Notes: generated by a model not told the origin, from the sequence alone. Shown: positions 24,181 through 36,278, numbered from the stretch's first letter. The stretch is 64,000 bases of DNA from Gnetum montanum (GCA_015680685.1 MNCI01017913.1:1302683-1366682); one strand, 5' to 3'. A program made the numbers and translations.

Positions 24181-24319
24181 TATCTGCTATGTTTCCTGAT
24201 GAACTCGTCTTCACCAGGGCTATAACTGAACAATTACCTAATGAGCCTAAATGGTATGATGTCATTCTCACCTGCCTCCTCATTCAAAAGATTCCATAAG
24301 GGTTTGGACCACTAAAAGA

Positions 24320-25220
24320 AACAACAGTTTCTTTGCCAAGTGAAATGCTTCATGGAGATCAACAGACACCTCTACAAAGTGGGTGCTAATGGGTTAGTTC
24401 GATGGTGCATCTCTAATGTTGATCAATTGCATGTTCTTTGGGATGTTCATGAGGACCCTTGTGGAGACCACTATTTTGGGAGACACATTGCCATTAAAAT
24501 CTTGATGGCAAGGCACTATTAGCCAACAATCTTCAAGGATGCTCATCAATATGTCTACTCTTATGAATGCTACCAATGAGTTGGTGGAATGACTTCTCAA
24601 ATGAAAGGACCTCAACAATGGATTCAACAACTGAAATCATTTGACATCTAGAACATTGATTTCATGGATTCCATCATGCCCATGCCAAATGGAAATGTGT
24701 ACATCATAGTTGCTATTGACTATTTTATGAAATGGGAAAAAGTAGCAACTATCACTAATTGTACATCTTTTATTGCTACTTAGTTTGTATAGCAAAATAT
24801 TGAAATAGGTTTGGTGTGTTGTGTGCATTAATTTCTGATAATTAAACTCACTTTACAAGCACTACTTTTCAGAAGCTCATGCAATGCTTGGAGGTTGAAC
24901 ATAAACTCACAACACCCTACCACTTCCAATCCAATGGTTAAGCTGAGATTACAAATAGGAAAATCACAAAGATTCTAATGAGAACTATTAGCAAATATAG
25001 GAAATATTGGAGCACAAAACTCAACAATGCCTTTTGGGCCTACCACTCAACATGAAAACTTTCTATAGGCTATTCTCCCTATGAGTTGGTGTACAGAAAA
25101 TTACCAATACTTCTTATTTAATCTAAGCTCTATACACTTTCAATAGCCTATGACCTTGACCTTGACTTAAGTCTAGTGGAAAAAGCAAGATTAATGACTC
25201 TCAACTTGTTAGAAAAAAAT
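24320..25220 (+). pseudogene. Gypsy F integrase
   Basis: The zinc-binding N-terminal region shows HVLWDVHEDPCGDHYFGRHIA (24430-24490), corresponding to the H-x-G-x-C-G-G-H-x-x-x-x-x-T pattern. Then YQ, stop, VGG and the catalytic core with IDFMDSIMPMPNGNVYIIVAIDYFMKWEKV (24655-24745; the two Asp positions are kept). The D-N-G-x-x-F region and the N-x-x-x-E region (24835-24960) are frameshifted. Homologous sequence fades near 25220. Confidence 0.85.
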
Positions 25221-27505
25221 TGATTAGTAGCCCTATCATCTAATGAACTACACAAGGCATTCAAAAAAAGCACCATGACCTTAGAATGAAAAGCTTGAAC
25301 CAAAAGATAAGGTTCTCTACTAGAACCCCACACACGTACCTCAATGAACTAAGTTCCAAACATTGTGAGAAGGACCTTATATAATTTATAAAACGTTTCC
25401 TTCTAGGGCCATGATGATCTATAAACTTGAAAGCCCAAACAAGAAGCAACTGGTCAACATACAATAAGTTAAACCTTTCCATGAGCCTAAGCTAGATAAT
25501 ATAACACACACCTCATCAAATGGAAAACCAACTCAACATTTCAAATCTCCTTCTTCCAAATTAGCCATGGGGGAGATGTCCACCCATGCTAACCATATAA
25601 GTAGCTCCTCAGTTTTTCATATTTTTGGTTTACATGTTTTTGTTTTACACAGTCTTTATTATACATTTTTGGTTTTCTACATTATCAATTTTTCAAAGTT
25701 TTTGATTTACAACATCATTAGTACATTTTCCTTTTCTTGAATATTTTACAATTTCTTATATATTTCTTTATTACGATGTGATTTTCTTATCTTGTTTTAA
25801 TAATAAGTGTCTTATTGCCAACTAGCTACAATGTGATTTAATTGATGTGGCTATGTACTATTTAGTTATTTGATTGTTGATGTCTAGATTCTAGCTTTGA
25901 ATTTTGTTATTGATGATTAGGACATGGTTTCTTTTTCATGCAAAAAGTAGTAAGTCCACAACGTCCACACATTCACAAACTCTATGGTTTTTCTTGTTCT
26001 AGAAATGTGCAGTGTCTTTTTCATTTATAAAACTATTAATGAATTTGTGAGTTTGGTAGTTTCTAGATTTAGAAAGGATTCAAAGGTTTCAATAGGGTGT
26101 GACTTCGAAGGAATTTATTATTGTTTATGTCTTTCTACATACTTGCATGCATGTGTGTTTTCATGGATTTCTTATCGTTCCATGCCAACCAATAAAAGGA
26201 AGTTGAATAAGTCTTTGCATGGTGTGGTTCTTATAAAAAAATGATGGGAATTAAAAGCATACCCCTTAGACAAAATAAATAGGCTAAAGCACTAGTTATG
26301 GAACTAGAAAGACATGTTACCCATGCCTAAAGGTCCCCTCTAACTATGGCCCCTCCTCACTTTCTAATTCTCTTTTCTTCTCTAATAAGGAATGGTGGTT
26401 GTTTTTTGGAAGCACTCTTATGTCTTAGGGGAATGGACTAGTCTTAGAATGATGATGTGAAGTCACTGAATGTGGTTGTTTTTGGTGTAGACTAATGATG
26501 AATTTTATCAACTCATTTAACCACAAAATTCACAAGGGACTTCATGTAACCTTAATTAGGAACTCCATTCCACTCTCTCTCATTCATCTATGCTTTCCAT
26601 GTCTCACCTCACTATCAGTTTCATGTTCTTATTTAATCTCTTGGTCTAATGTGTCAAAATCCTTAGGTAATTTCTTCTAGGTTTTTGTACTTAATCTTCT
26701 AGAACAATTAATCCTCCATGGAGCCCATAGACTCCTTGGTTCGAAGTTATGAAAGGGCATAAAAAGGCATGTGCTTGGTTTGGAAAGGACCCACTTGCAT
26801 ATCTTTTAGTTGGGTTAGTTAAGTTCTTTATCCTTAGACATTCTCACAATCAAATACTTTTCATTTCCCATCAATGACATCCAATTATGTGCATCTTCAC
26901 AACATTTTTCACTAAAATATTTTTTTATTATTATTGTGAATTCTTACACCCTCTTCAATCATTTCATTCTGTTTGAACTTTTTTGAATTTAATAATGAAC
27001 TGTTTATCCATTTTACCCTTTTTTTTAGTCTTCCCGCTAACATTACTAACAAAATCAATCCACCATAATCATAGCCTAGCAAAGTGTAACCATTGATGAG
27101 AGGAGGTACTTCAAAGCTATATGTTACACATTACCCACTAATTTGCAATTTTGTTGTGATTGTAGTGGGAAGCATGGATTGGAAGTGGGACTATCTTCAT
27201 TAAGAATGATGCAGCAGTACCACACAACAAGGATAGTTTATGATTGTTGGATCTTCTCCCTTACTCCTCAACCTCCAAGAGGAGTTGGATTTCAATGTTT
27301 TCTAGGGTATTCTCTTCTTTTGTCATGAACACCCAAATTTGTAAAAGATTGTACATTCATACATTTGGACACTTAGAAGTCTATTTATTCCATCTAAGTT
27401 AGTTTATATGTCAATCAATATTCCCATACCTTCCCAATATTTTGTAAGGAACTTATTCCTCCTCTTCTTCACTCAAGGACAAGTTTTCATTCAAACATGG
27501 AGGTA
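25221..27505 (+). other. 3' region and polypurine tract of Gypsy F
   Basis: No coding frame recognised; a frame at 25984-26244 has no family features. From about 26400 it matches the D 3' region (GAAGTCACTGAATGTGGTTG; CATAGACTCC; GGAAAGGACCCACTTGC). Ends with the polypurine tract CATGGAGGTA at 27496-27505. Confidence 0.65.
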
Positions 27506-28320
27506 TGATGAATCATTTTTTGATTGGCTCTGATATTAAAGCCCAAGATGTAATGTCAAACATTTGATATCATAGGGTATATACCAGCCTATAAATATAG
27601 TACTTAGGCTTATAATTTTCATTTAGTTTTTTAGTTTTTGTCATAGCATAGCAAATCTTTTGCATTTTGTTTTCCCATAGTCAGAATATTTCTGCGTGCC
27701 CATAGTAGGAGTCTGAGTGTGTATAGACCTTTATTCAAGCACTAATGTACTTGAGCATAGTAATTTGATGGGAATAAAGATAAGCCCTTTTGACAATCCT
27801 TGTAGCACTAAGAATAAATTAATTTCTCTTTCAATGCATTTATTATTCATGCACTTTACATTCATTCATGTTAATTGAGCAATTAATTTTATTTGTTAAT
27901 GAACACAAGCATGACCACTCCAAACATACATGTAGCACTTGGTAACCCAAAAATGCTTAATGTTTGGTAACCTAGTAGCACTACATGTGTTCAGGATGTG
28001 TCCGAGGAGTTGGAATGGGTACTTGTGTTAGGCTAGCTAGGTAGAAGATTAATTAGATATTAATTTTCTATACCTTTCATTCTTGTTCTAGGTGATTACA
28101 CTTATAAAATACAAAATGATAAAAATCATATACCTCAATTGCATTTAACCATATACTTGTGCCTCACAAATGGAACTGAGAACACAACAATTGTTCCAAT
28201 TAGATTTTACATCTTAAAACCTGTATACTTTAGAACTTAAGGTCTACAAAATTTAATCAAATCATGCATGAACGCTTGTGATTTGTATGGTTTGGCATAG
28301 GGGTAGCTTACCACTAATCA
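27506..28320 (+). repeat. 3' LTR of Gypsy F
   Basis: Matches 18451-19275. TATAAATA at 27590-27597 is better preserved than in the 5' LTR. Confidence 0.88.
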
Positions 28321-28329
28321 TAGAGCCTC

Positions 28330-29105
28330 TACACAAAGATGAATATACAAAAAAAAAGACAAGGATCAAGACATCTCTTCATGAAAATTAAAGATTTTAG
28401 ACCTCACAAAAGAAATCTCATACCTTAGGGCTAAGAATGAAAAAATCATCAAGTCTTGTGAGTAGATGAAAGAAGAGCTTACAGATGTAAAGCTTGTGAA
28501 TGAGAGGCTAGTTAAGGGAAAATAATCCCTTTGGATGGTTCTTGGACAAGAAAGACATCCATAAGATAAGAGTGGGATAGGATGGTATACATAAGAGGAA
28601 TCATCTACATCAACCTCATCTCAACCAAAAGTCACACTAAAGACTAAAGAATCAATGAGTACTACATCTTAATTAGAAGTAGCAGAAAACGAGTCAAAAG
28701 CACTACAAAGTTTTGATCATTTTAATCACTTTTACTACAATATGAAAATTAGATCTTATTACTATAGTAGTTTTGCGCATAAACATTCAAATTGCAATTT
28801 AAATTTTTATCACAAGAACACTTAGTTATATCATAGGACTTCTTGGTCTTATCTAAATGTTCCTAGAAAGGAATTTTTGTAGGCTAAAAAGAATAGGGAA
28901 ATAATTCAAAGAGAAGTCAAGAAATATTGGACTACTGAAAAGAATAAGTGAGTTCAAAAAGAATGGAGAATAAAGAGGAAGGAACATGAGAATGAGAAGT
29001 CTATCTCCAACAATTTCATGAGAGGAAGCCAACCCTTGAAAATTGAAGAAGTCTATATGAGAAGAGAAACCTTGAAAGAGGAATCTCATTCTCTAGCTCT
29101 CTAGG
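28330..29105 (+). pseudogene. Gag-like remnant of element B
   Basis: One frame, broken mostly by TAG, gives a coiled-coil-like piece (MKEELTDVKLVNERLVKGK), then SLWMVLGQERHP and DKSGIGWY. This matches the region of plant Copia gag where a coiled coil is followed by L-G-x-Q-R and D-K-x-G-L-G-Y. Further on it is rich in Lys/Glu (28855-29090: REVKKYWTTEKNK, RIKRKEHENEK) and I do not recognise it. Nothing of pol follows. Confidence 0.55.
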
Positions 29106-30900
29106 CACCTTAATTTTCTTCAATAAGAAAATTAAGTATAACTATAATCATTGTTTCATTTCTTGTTACTTGATGAGATTAGACTAGAGTAGTATTTTTG
29201 AATGGAAGCTATAGTATAAATCCTAGTTGTTCTAAGGACCCAAAATCCTTGAATGTAATTGTTGGTCAAAGGGTTTTTAAAACATTCATTTTTATTTAAA
29301 CATTTATGTATTGTGTTATGGCATTGCTGTCCAATTTCTTTTGGATGTTTCTTTTCCTATATTTAAAGAACTTAAATCAATACATGTAATGTAACTCATG
29401 TAGCTTCTAAGAAAAACTACATTGCAAAAGTAATTTCTTAAGCATATGAACTATTTACTATTTTTTATGAGAGGCCTCAAACTTGATCTTGATAAGATAC
29501 TCTAGATATATGGAGTCATCATCAAGTCCCTTGTGTATATATAATGTTCATATTTTTTATGAATTTAATATATTTTGTCATGATTGAGAGTGTTTTATAC
29601 TTGTTTTGATATAACTAATGAGAGACCTTAGTCTCCATTCTTGATCTTAAAATTTCTTTACAACATGAAGATCCTAAAAGGCTCAAGAGGAGAATAATAA
29701 TCAGTATTAATCTCTCAAACATATGATAATTACTAAGCTTCTTATCTCTAGCTCATATAAAAGAAAATAGTCAAGGAGGAGCATATTCATCTAGTAAAGA
29801 AAAAGAGAACATTTATTTATCAATCTTTAAAATCATAATCTAAAGATGGTATTTATTGATGAAAGCTCTTGAACTTTATATGTTATATAAAATTACTTGT
29901 ACGTATAACCTTTTGTATGTTGATTATATATCAATTTAAGTGTCTAAGATCCTTATTGCAAATATGTGTTGAGATATACTCTCCTTAGAAATCTCAAGTA
30001 CTCTCATTAGTACTAAAAAAGGTGTTCATAATTTCTTTTGGTAAGTCATAATTTTCTAGATGATTGGATGTGATCTTTTAATAAATTTTGACTTTTTTAG
30101 CATGATAAGATGTATTACTTAAAACTTGAATATTCATGTTTTTACTCACTTTTTTTGAAGTTGCTCTTTGATTGTTCAAAGAATATTGATTTAAAGAGAG
30201 GTTACTTGGTCTTTAATATCTTTTGAAAAGCTTGGATCAAGTATGTCTCTTGTTGTTGTGGCTAGATGAAGGGCCACTCTTGATAAACACAAGTTTTACT
30301 TCATTAGCCCTATGAAATTAATGATATGTGTACTCTTCAAGTGGTTCTCTTGCAAAATTTTTGTATGTTATGCACAATTATATTATGAAATATTTTTATA
30401 GGTGTTTAGATAGATTCTTTTGGGCACTACTCATACAACAAGAGGGTTTTATTTGAGAATGGATATGCTCGTTATGCAATGGCTCTTCATAACTATATTT
30501 TTTTTTCTAAAATGATATATCTCTGATATAATAAGTATGTATGTACATGGAAATATATTTGCATGAAGATTGGGCTACTATGGATATCATTTGTGACAAT
30601 GGTATGGCTATGATTGAGCACCATAGGGATCTAGTGGATATATTTAATCTAATATCATGAGCAATATTGGAATTTATATGTCTTCATTTTTATGGACTAT
30701 CCTTTCTATTCCTATTCAATAAAGGGAAGAGCTATTTTTATTTTATATTGTTAATGAACACTATATGATGTTGATCTTATGTGCTTTATTCTTTTTGATG
30801 CTATTCAAAAAAGAGGAGAGAATAGTTATGGATATTTGAATATTTACATGTCTACTAATCCATTTTCTTAAGTTTTGAACATCACCAAAAAGGGGGATAT
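29106..30900 (+). other. Long 3' non-coding region and polypurine tract of element B
   Basis: No coding frame. The part near 30260-30335 (GATGAAGGGCCACTCTTGAT) matches the reverse complement of 60420-60500 in element G, so B and G share this long 3' region. It ends with AAAAAGGGGGATAT (30887-30900), a clear polypurine tract. Confidence 0.65.
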
Positions 30901-32151
30901 TGTTGACCTTTTGGTATGTCAAAACCTTAAGGAAAATGAAGAACAAAGGATGTTTGTAGGATTTTTGTGTTTACAAGAGCAAGATCAAAGGACTCAAGAA
31001 CTCACAAGTAAATTTGCAATCACAAGAACTCAACGGAGCATGGACAAATATGAAAAATTTAAGAAAAATATCTCCATTGATGTTGATTTTTATTGAGGAT
31101 GATTCCTAGATGTTTTGGCATATTTTGGAGTGTTTTGGGCTCATTTTGATGAGTTTATGAGGTTATAAGGTCTATGGGAACTTGGTTGGACGCATTTGAA
31201 GGCTTCCAGCATCAAAACATGTAGTTTTATTTTTTGGGCCTATAAAAGAGATGTCTCCCTTATAGAAGAGACATCTCCCTTGAAGAGTAGATGTCTTCCA
31301 AAAATAGTAAACGTCTTGCCAAAATTGAAGAAGACCTAGAAAAGACATCTCTCAGAGACAGTAGACATCTTCATAAAGATGTCTCCTTAGAGACATAGCC
31401 CTTGAGAAGAAGATGTCTCTCCCAAATGAAAGTCTAATGTAGAAATACATCTTAGTCTTAAAGAAGACATCTTAAGTGACCATTAGATAGTTTTTGCATG
31501 AATTCTGAGGTGATTTTAGAAACATATTGACTATAAGAAGACATCAAACTTCTTGGGAATTTTACAACCACTGTTCATATTCAAGTTCTTAATCATCTAT
31601 TCTCTGAAATTGTAATTTTCTCTTCATTGAACTATCATTTACTTGTAGTATTGCATGTTGTATTAAAGTGATCTTCAACTACAAGGACTTTATGAAATTA
31701 GTTACATTCTCTCATTTTGATTTTTTTTTCTCTTTTGTTGCCCTACAAGGTTGATGTACTTTTTGCAAGAAGGCATCATCCTTAAGCTTGTTGGGATCCT
31801 ACAAGATTGAGTGTTGGTATAGCACCACAGTACTTCAAAGCAAAGCTCAAGTTGTAAAGGTTGTGGGATCCTAGAAATGACATTCTAAGCTTGTCAGGAC
31901 CTTGCAAGGTTGAGTAAATTTGTAGCATCGAATCACCCTAGAGTGAACCTTAAAGCTTATATAGGGTACTATTCAAACCACATTTTGAGAGCCATAAAGT
32001 CTGAAGGTGTGCTAATGAACTACCCTCTAAGTGTGGACTATCCAAGTTATGGAACCACATTAAATTTGATGTGTGCTTTTATTAGTTAATTTTTAATTAG
32101 GGAAACTTATTCATCTCACCCCTCCCCCTCTTCTAAGTTCAACAAACCTCA
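30901..32151 (+). repeat. 3' LTR of element B
   Basis: 1251 bases, TGTTGACC...AAACCTCA. The octamer series AGACATCT/AGATGTCT lies at 31248-31470, then CTATAAGAAGAC near 31530. A frame at 30875-31096 spans the LTR boundary and is not a gene. Confidence 0.87.
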
Positions 32152-32156
32152 TTATC

Positions 32157-32510
32157 ATCCATTGGCATATATTCCTTAGAGGCTATTTATCATTGCCACC
32201 ATGGTTATACTTGTAATTAGCTAGAATAAATTGCCAGTCACCTTCCTATCTCACTTCACTACACACTTGTTACTCACCTTTACCAACTCTACAACTCTAT
32301 GCTAATACAACCTCTAATACCTAGGTATAAATAGCTTATGTCAAACCTGCAAAGTATACCTTGAGAGACATGCCCATTATTACAATGCACCCTTTCTAGT
32401 CTTAATTACAACTTATCTCTTTAGGTCTTATTACAGTGGTTAAAACATTTATTATGAAGTGATGTTATCTTTATTATGTAGTGGCACCATTTGGGAATGA
32501 GGGCATGACA
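32157..32510 (-). repeat. 5' LTR of element C, 5' part
   Basis: Its reverse complement begins TGTCATGCCC and aligns with the starts of the I LTRs and with 13456-13788. Its continuation is at 17520-17359. Confidence 0.8.
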
Positions 32511-33014
32511 AAAATGATATAAAAACTTAGTATAAATAGATATATTCTAAATTAGGTTGAAATAAAAAAATTTCATAATATAATCTCAACATATCAGTAG
32601 ATTTACAAATCCAAATCTAAATTATAGAAATATGCATTATCAAATTATTTCATCAAATGTGCATTAACCAAATGAAATGTGTAATAAATAAATTAATTTA
32701 AAAATTAAAAATTATAATAAATGTTTTTACTTGATTCAAAGTACTATAAATAAAACTCCTCAAGTGATCGAGAGCTCCTACAACAGGCTCCTAACCCTAA
32801 GCAAAGACAAAGACCAATGATTAGATAAAATAAGATCTAAAATAGAAACCTAATAATAAATCACTTATGTAGATATAGAAGGCTATTCTAGGTTGGATGA
32901 AGCTTTTTCCCTTTTTAGCATAGTCCTCATCCCTAGTCCACTTTCCTAAGTATCAGTAAAGTAAATGGATAATCTCTCATAAAAAAATTGCTAGGTGACA
33001 AGGGCATGTTGGTG
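32511..33014. other. Gene-free flank right of element C
   Basis: AT-rich with no feature recognised. It begins with AAAAT, the probable target duplication of C. Confidence 0.55.
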
Positions 33015-33950
33015 TAAAATCATCATCATCATCCTAGCCTTGTCCCAAAAAAATGGGGTCATTTATAGTAATTTTTCATTAACCTCTATGAAGAGCTATA
33101 TCTTTGTTTATTTGTAGTTTCTTCAAATTATGTTTGATTATTTTTTTCCATGTCTTCTTATAAGCTCAATAACTAATCTTCTTTGCACATGTCCAAACCA
33201 TTTAAGTTACCATTCTTGTAGCTTATCTAAAATAGAGGTCACTCCAATTCTTCCTCTAATTTCTATATTATTTATTTTATCTCTTTCAGTAAAATTCAAC
33301 ATCCATAAAAGCATACACATTTCTACCACACTGATTTGTTAGTCATGCTCTTTTGTTCTACTCAAAATTTAGCACCATATAAGATAGGAGGCCTAATTAC
33401 TATCTTGTAAAATATTTTCTTTAATTTTATTGGTATTCTCTTATCATATAGAATACCACTAGCCTATCTCTATTTTAACCATCCTACCTCAATTCTATCT
33501 CTAATATCTTTATCAATTTCACCATTTGATTGGAGGGTTGATTCTAGGTAGTGAAAATATTTGCAATGAGGGATATTTTACCTTGAATAGTCACTTCTAT
33601 TTCACCAGTATTTATGATATCATTAAAATTTCATTCCATATATTTTATCTTACTTCTACTAATTTTTATACCTTTTTATTCTAGAGCATGTCTTCACTTC
33701 TTTCTTTTACCAAGAATATTTTCTTGAGATGTATCAACTAATACAATATCATTTGTAAATAGCATATACCTAGGTATTTTATCTTATAATTCCTTTATTT
33801 ATTCATTTATAATAGTAGAAAATAAGTATGAGCTAAGTGCATACCCATGAGATAGACTTACAGTGACTAGAAAATTAGATATTATCCCACAAGCTATTAT
33901 AACTTTAGTGGTAGTTCCTTTATAGATGTCTTGAATCATTTTAATGATCA
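33015..33950 (-). mobile_element. 5'-truncated L1-like LINE
   Basis: About 0.93 kb, matching the 3' third of the LINE at 50165-53060 very closely. On the minus strand it covers the end of the reverse transcriptase and the C-terminal domain. Recognisable pieces are DEIDKDIRDRIE, RIPIKLK and the typical end near L-G-Q-G, stop. The 3' tail is a (GAT)n run (33020-33034 as ATC on the plus strand). The truncation at about 33950 is the normal result of incomplete target-primed reverse transcription. The frame at 33130-33342 on the plus strand is antisense and not a gene. Confidence 0.8.
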
Positions 33951-34285
33951 AAACTAGATCTTAAAAGGGTAGCTTAAATCATGGTTAAAGTTAATTGGTT
34001 AGGTGGTAATGCAATATTACCTTGCATGTGTCTTTTTTAAAATTATTTTTCTTGATGATAAATAAAACTATAGTGTGGATAATAAGGATCAATATGAGCA
34101 TAAGACATATTGGTTTTGAATGTCTCATTTAAAGTTCTCTTAAGGTAAATTTTTTCATTGTTATCATTACTATTATTAATAGGTGGGAAATCAGTCTTTT
34201 ATGGAGAAGTCATGTTTAGTCAATTAGCTTTATGTATATTTTTGATTTTATTAGATTTCATGAAAGATGAATCATTAAACTCTAA
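33951..34285. other. Unassigned spacer
   Basis: AT-rich. A 90-codon frame (34158-34430) runs across the start of the next LTR fragment, shows no family features and is not supported as a gene. Confidence 0.45.
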
Positions 34286-34900
34286 TGATGAGCAACAAGA
34301 GTTTCCCAAGCCCAATGATACAAATCACATACGCATTGCACTTGACTTGGTCATAATTTGTGGATGGGTTAATCTAATTTCTAGAGAGTTAATATGTGAT
34401 TTTTGTTTTTTGTCTTCTCACTTGAGTTAGTTATGGTTTAGTACATATAGTTTAACTTCGAGTGAGGCACATGATATGATATTAATTAACGTAAAGAAAA
34501 TTAAAGTAAAACATTTCAAATTAAATATTAAGGGCTAAATCTAATTAGGAATAAAAGTAAATTTCTAAATTGGCGTAATGGTTATATTTATTTACTTTCA
34601 AACTTTTGTAAAGATTCTAGGCTTGTATAATTATTATTGGGGTTACCAAGCAATGTCACTACTAGAGTAGGTTACTAGATAATTACAAATTATACTCAAG
34701 ATTGGTTGCACTTATCATGTTAGAGTACTAATGTTTAAAGAAAATGTAAATGACTTTGGAAATATACATGACATTCAAAATAGAAAGTACATATGAGAGG
34801 TAAATATAAGATAAGTGAGATGATGTAATAATCTATATAAGATCCCAACCTTAGATACTCTTTTTTCTTGGTATATTTGCAATTTATACCCTTGATGTCT
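34286..34900 (-). repeat. Very old Gypsy LTR remnant
   Basis: Starts TGATGAGCAACA and follows, at low identity but in order, the reverse complement of the F/H and E LTRs. Landmarks are a block like CCCAACCATAYGAATCAC (34310-34330), a block like TTTAGTCCAGAGTGAGG (34440-34465), and the paired GGGGTTACCAAG and GGTTACTAGATAATTAC (34640-34690). The end is not clear, and no partner LTR was found. Confidence 0.5.
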
Positions 34901-36219
34901 TATTGCTAAGCCTATGTCTTATATTTAGTACCTTCTTTTATAGTTGAATATGCTTGTGCTGAAGTTTGGTTAAGATATGTACCTTGTAATTACCTTAGGA
35001 TATAATTTTGATATTTTAATTTATTTTTATTTTATTTTATTTTAGGATTTTATTTCATGTAATAAAACATATGTGCACTAACATCTTTGTTGGAGTTTTG
35101 AATAAGTAGGTATTAGGTTTTGGATGGGTCATTAGCACATGGGACACTACATTGAGTTTGTGGTATTCTTGGTTGATATGTGTTGTTAAATTTATGATTG
35201 TTTAGATAATTAATCAATTGAATTTTTTTATTTAGTATTTTTTAATTATTTAAGTTTTTTCCTTTGGTAGTAGTGTATGATAGTACTGTAATTAGTTATG
35301 TTTGAACCTTGGACCCTTTGTTGGATTGAGGGGTAGATATAGTTATTAGATAGAATGTTGGAATTCTAAAATAATTATAATATAGATACAACCAAATATA
35401 TATAGTTCAATTATAACTTTGTAATTTAGCATTTTCCAAAAGAATCAAACCCATGACTTAGAGCTTTCAAATCAAGAGTCTTACCACTTAACTAATAGCT
35501 TATTTATCATTAGATAGCTCATAGGGAAGTACTCTAATAGGCTAGCATTGGCTATGATCCCTTGTTAGAATATTAGTTTTATTAATTTTAGAAATTTAAA
35601 GTTAATTATATTTTATTTTTAGTTTTAGGTTTTCTCAATAGAATTTACCCTTTTGCTTAACCTTAGCATGTTCTTGTGAGTATGAATACCTAGCAATATT
35701 TCTATTAGAGGTTATCCAATTATATTACTAAAATATGGAAGATATAACTAGAGAGAGAAAGCCTACTATATAATATAGAAGCTAGATCTAAATATTTACT
35801 ATCATTTAGAATCTAGTAAGTACCTTCCTTTTAGATCTCGTTTTAGGTTTTGCTTAGATCCCATCATTGACCTTTGATTTTTCCTAGGGTTTAGAGCTTG
35901 TTTGGGAGATTTCAATCAAATAAGTGTTTTAGTTGTTTTAATTTTAATTAGATAGGAAAACTTTAGTACAATCCTTATCTTTTGAATTTTTGGAATATTT
36001 TATTATGTGCATATTTGATTTGATTTGTTTGACTTGTTTGATAGTTGTTTAGTAAACTTTTTGGGTGATTTCTCTCTTAAGTCTGATTTGTTAATGCATG
36101 ATTATGAGATTTAATAATATAACTCTATGTTAATCATGTATGGGATGTTAGAGATTGAATTTTACTCTATTTAAATCTAATTTGATTCAATTTTACTTTC
36201 ATCAAATTTCTAGACTATA
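34901..36219. other. Spacer with no gene
   Basis: AT-rich. No coding frame or element end was recognised apart from a tRNA-like patch at 35441-35494. Confidence 0.5.
35441..35494 (-). repeat. tRNA-like RNA polymerase III A box and B box, possible SINE head
   Basis: On the minus strand TAGTTAAGTGG (35494-35484) fits the A box consensus TRGYNNARNNGG closely, and GGTTTGATTCT (35451-35441) resembles the B box GGTTCGANTCC with one C-to-T change. The spacing is tRNA-like. No acceptor stem can be formed with confidence, so this is a decayed tRNA or SINE head, not a working tRNA. Confidence 0.35.
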
Positions 36220-36278
36220 TGATGAGCAGTGAAGATACCCCTATGCCCAACCATATGAATCACAAAGCATTCACATGC
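36220..36278 (-). repeat. 3' LTR of H, terminal fragment
   Basis: TGATGAGCAGTGAAGATACC is the reverse complement of the F-type LTR end. It stops at the E insertion and continues at 44970. Confidence 0.7.

Larger units (their letters stand above)
18451..28320 (+). mobile_element. Gypsy element F with gag and pol
   Basis: 9.87 kb. LTRs 18451-19275 and 27506-28320 (TGATGAATCAT...CACTAATCA), perfect target duplication TAGAG (18446-18450 and 28321-28325). Order gag, protease, reverse transcriptase, RNase H, integrase marks it as Ty3/Gypsy. No chromodomain was seen. It is the only Gypsy in the window with pol and a plausible former partner for the pol-less D, E and H, whose gags are related. Stops and frameshifts throughout. 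Confidence 0.9.
17526..32151 (+). mobile_element. Copia-type element B, pol-less, disrupted by Gypsy F
   Basis: LTRs of the same family as Copia A: 17526-18438 and 30901-32151, starting TGTTGACC. A perfect target duplication TTATC lies at 17521-17525 and 32152-32156. Gypsy F sits in its primer binding site. After removing F the internal region is only about 2.6 kb: a gag-like piece and a long 3' untranslated part. No protease, integrase or reverse transcriptase is seen, so it was non-autonomous or was internally deleted. Confidence 0.86.
1973..32510 (-). mobile_element. Element C: non-autonomous LTR retrotransposon with CCR4-like insert, split by two Copia elements
   Basis: Reconstructed from four pieces on the minus strand. 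The 5' LTR is 32510-32152 joined to 17525-17359. The internal region is 17358-13789. The 3' LTR is 13788-13451 joined to 2119-1973. All pieces match the better preserved sister copy I (53147-57348) in order and orientation. The 3' LTR is preceded by a polypurine tract (minus strand, 13789-13803) like that of I, and the leader after the 5' LTR matches the leader of I. AAAAT flanks the right end; the left flank reads AAAAA or AAAAT depending on where the boundary is set. No gag, protease, reverse transcriptase or integrase is visible, so it was presumably moved by enzymes from another element. Confidence 0.8.

Noticed and set aside
25984-26244. 86-codon frame as an envelope-like third gene of Gypsy F
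   Set aside because: It lies after integrase, where envelope-like genes sit in some Gypsy clades, but it has no clear signal or membrane pattern and no counterpart in D.
34158-34430. 90-codon frame as a possible host gene
   Set aside because: Overlaps the start of an old LTR remnant and has no recognisable domain.
35441-35494. Functional tRNA gene
   Set aside because: The B box is mutated and no acceptor stem pairs.
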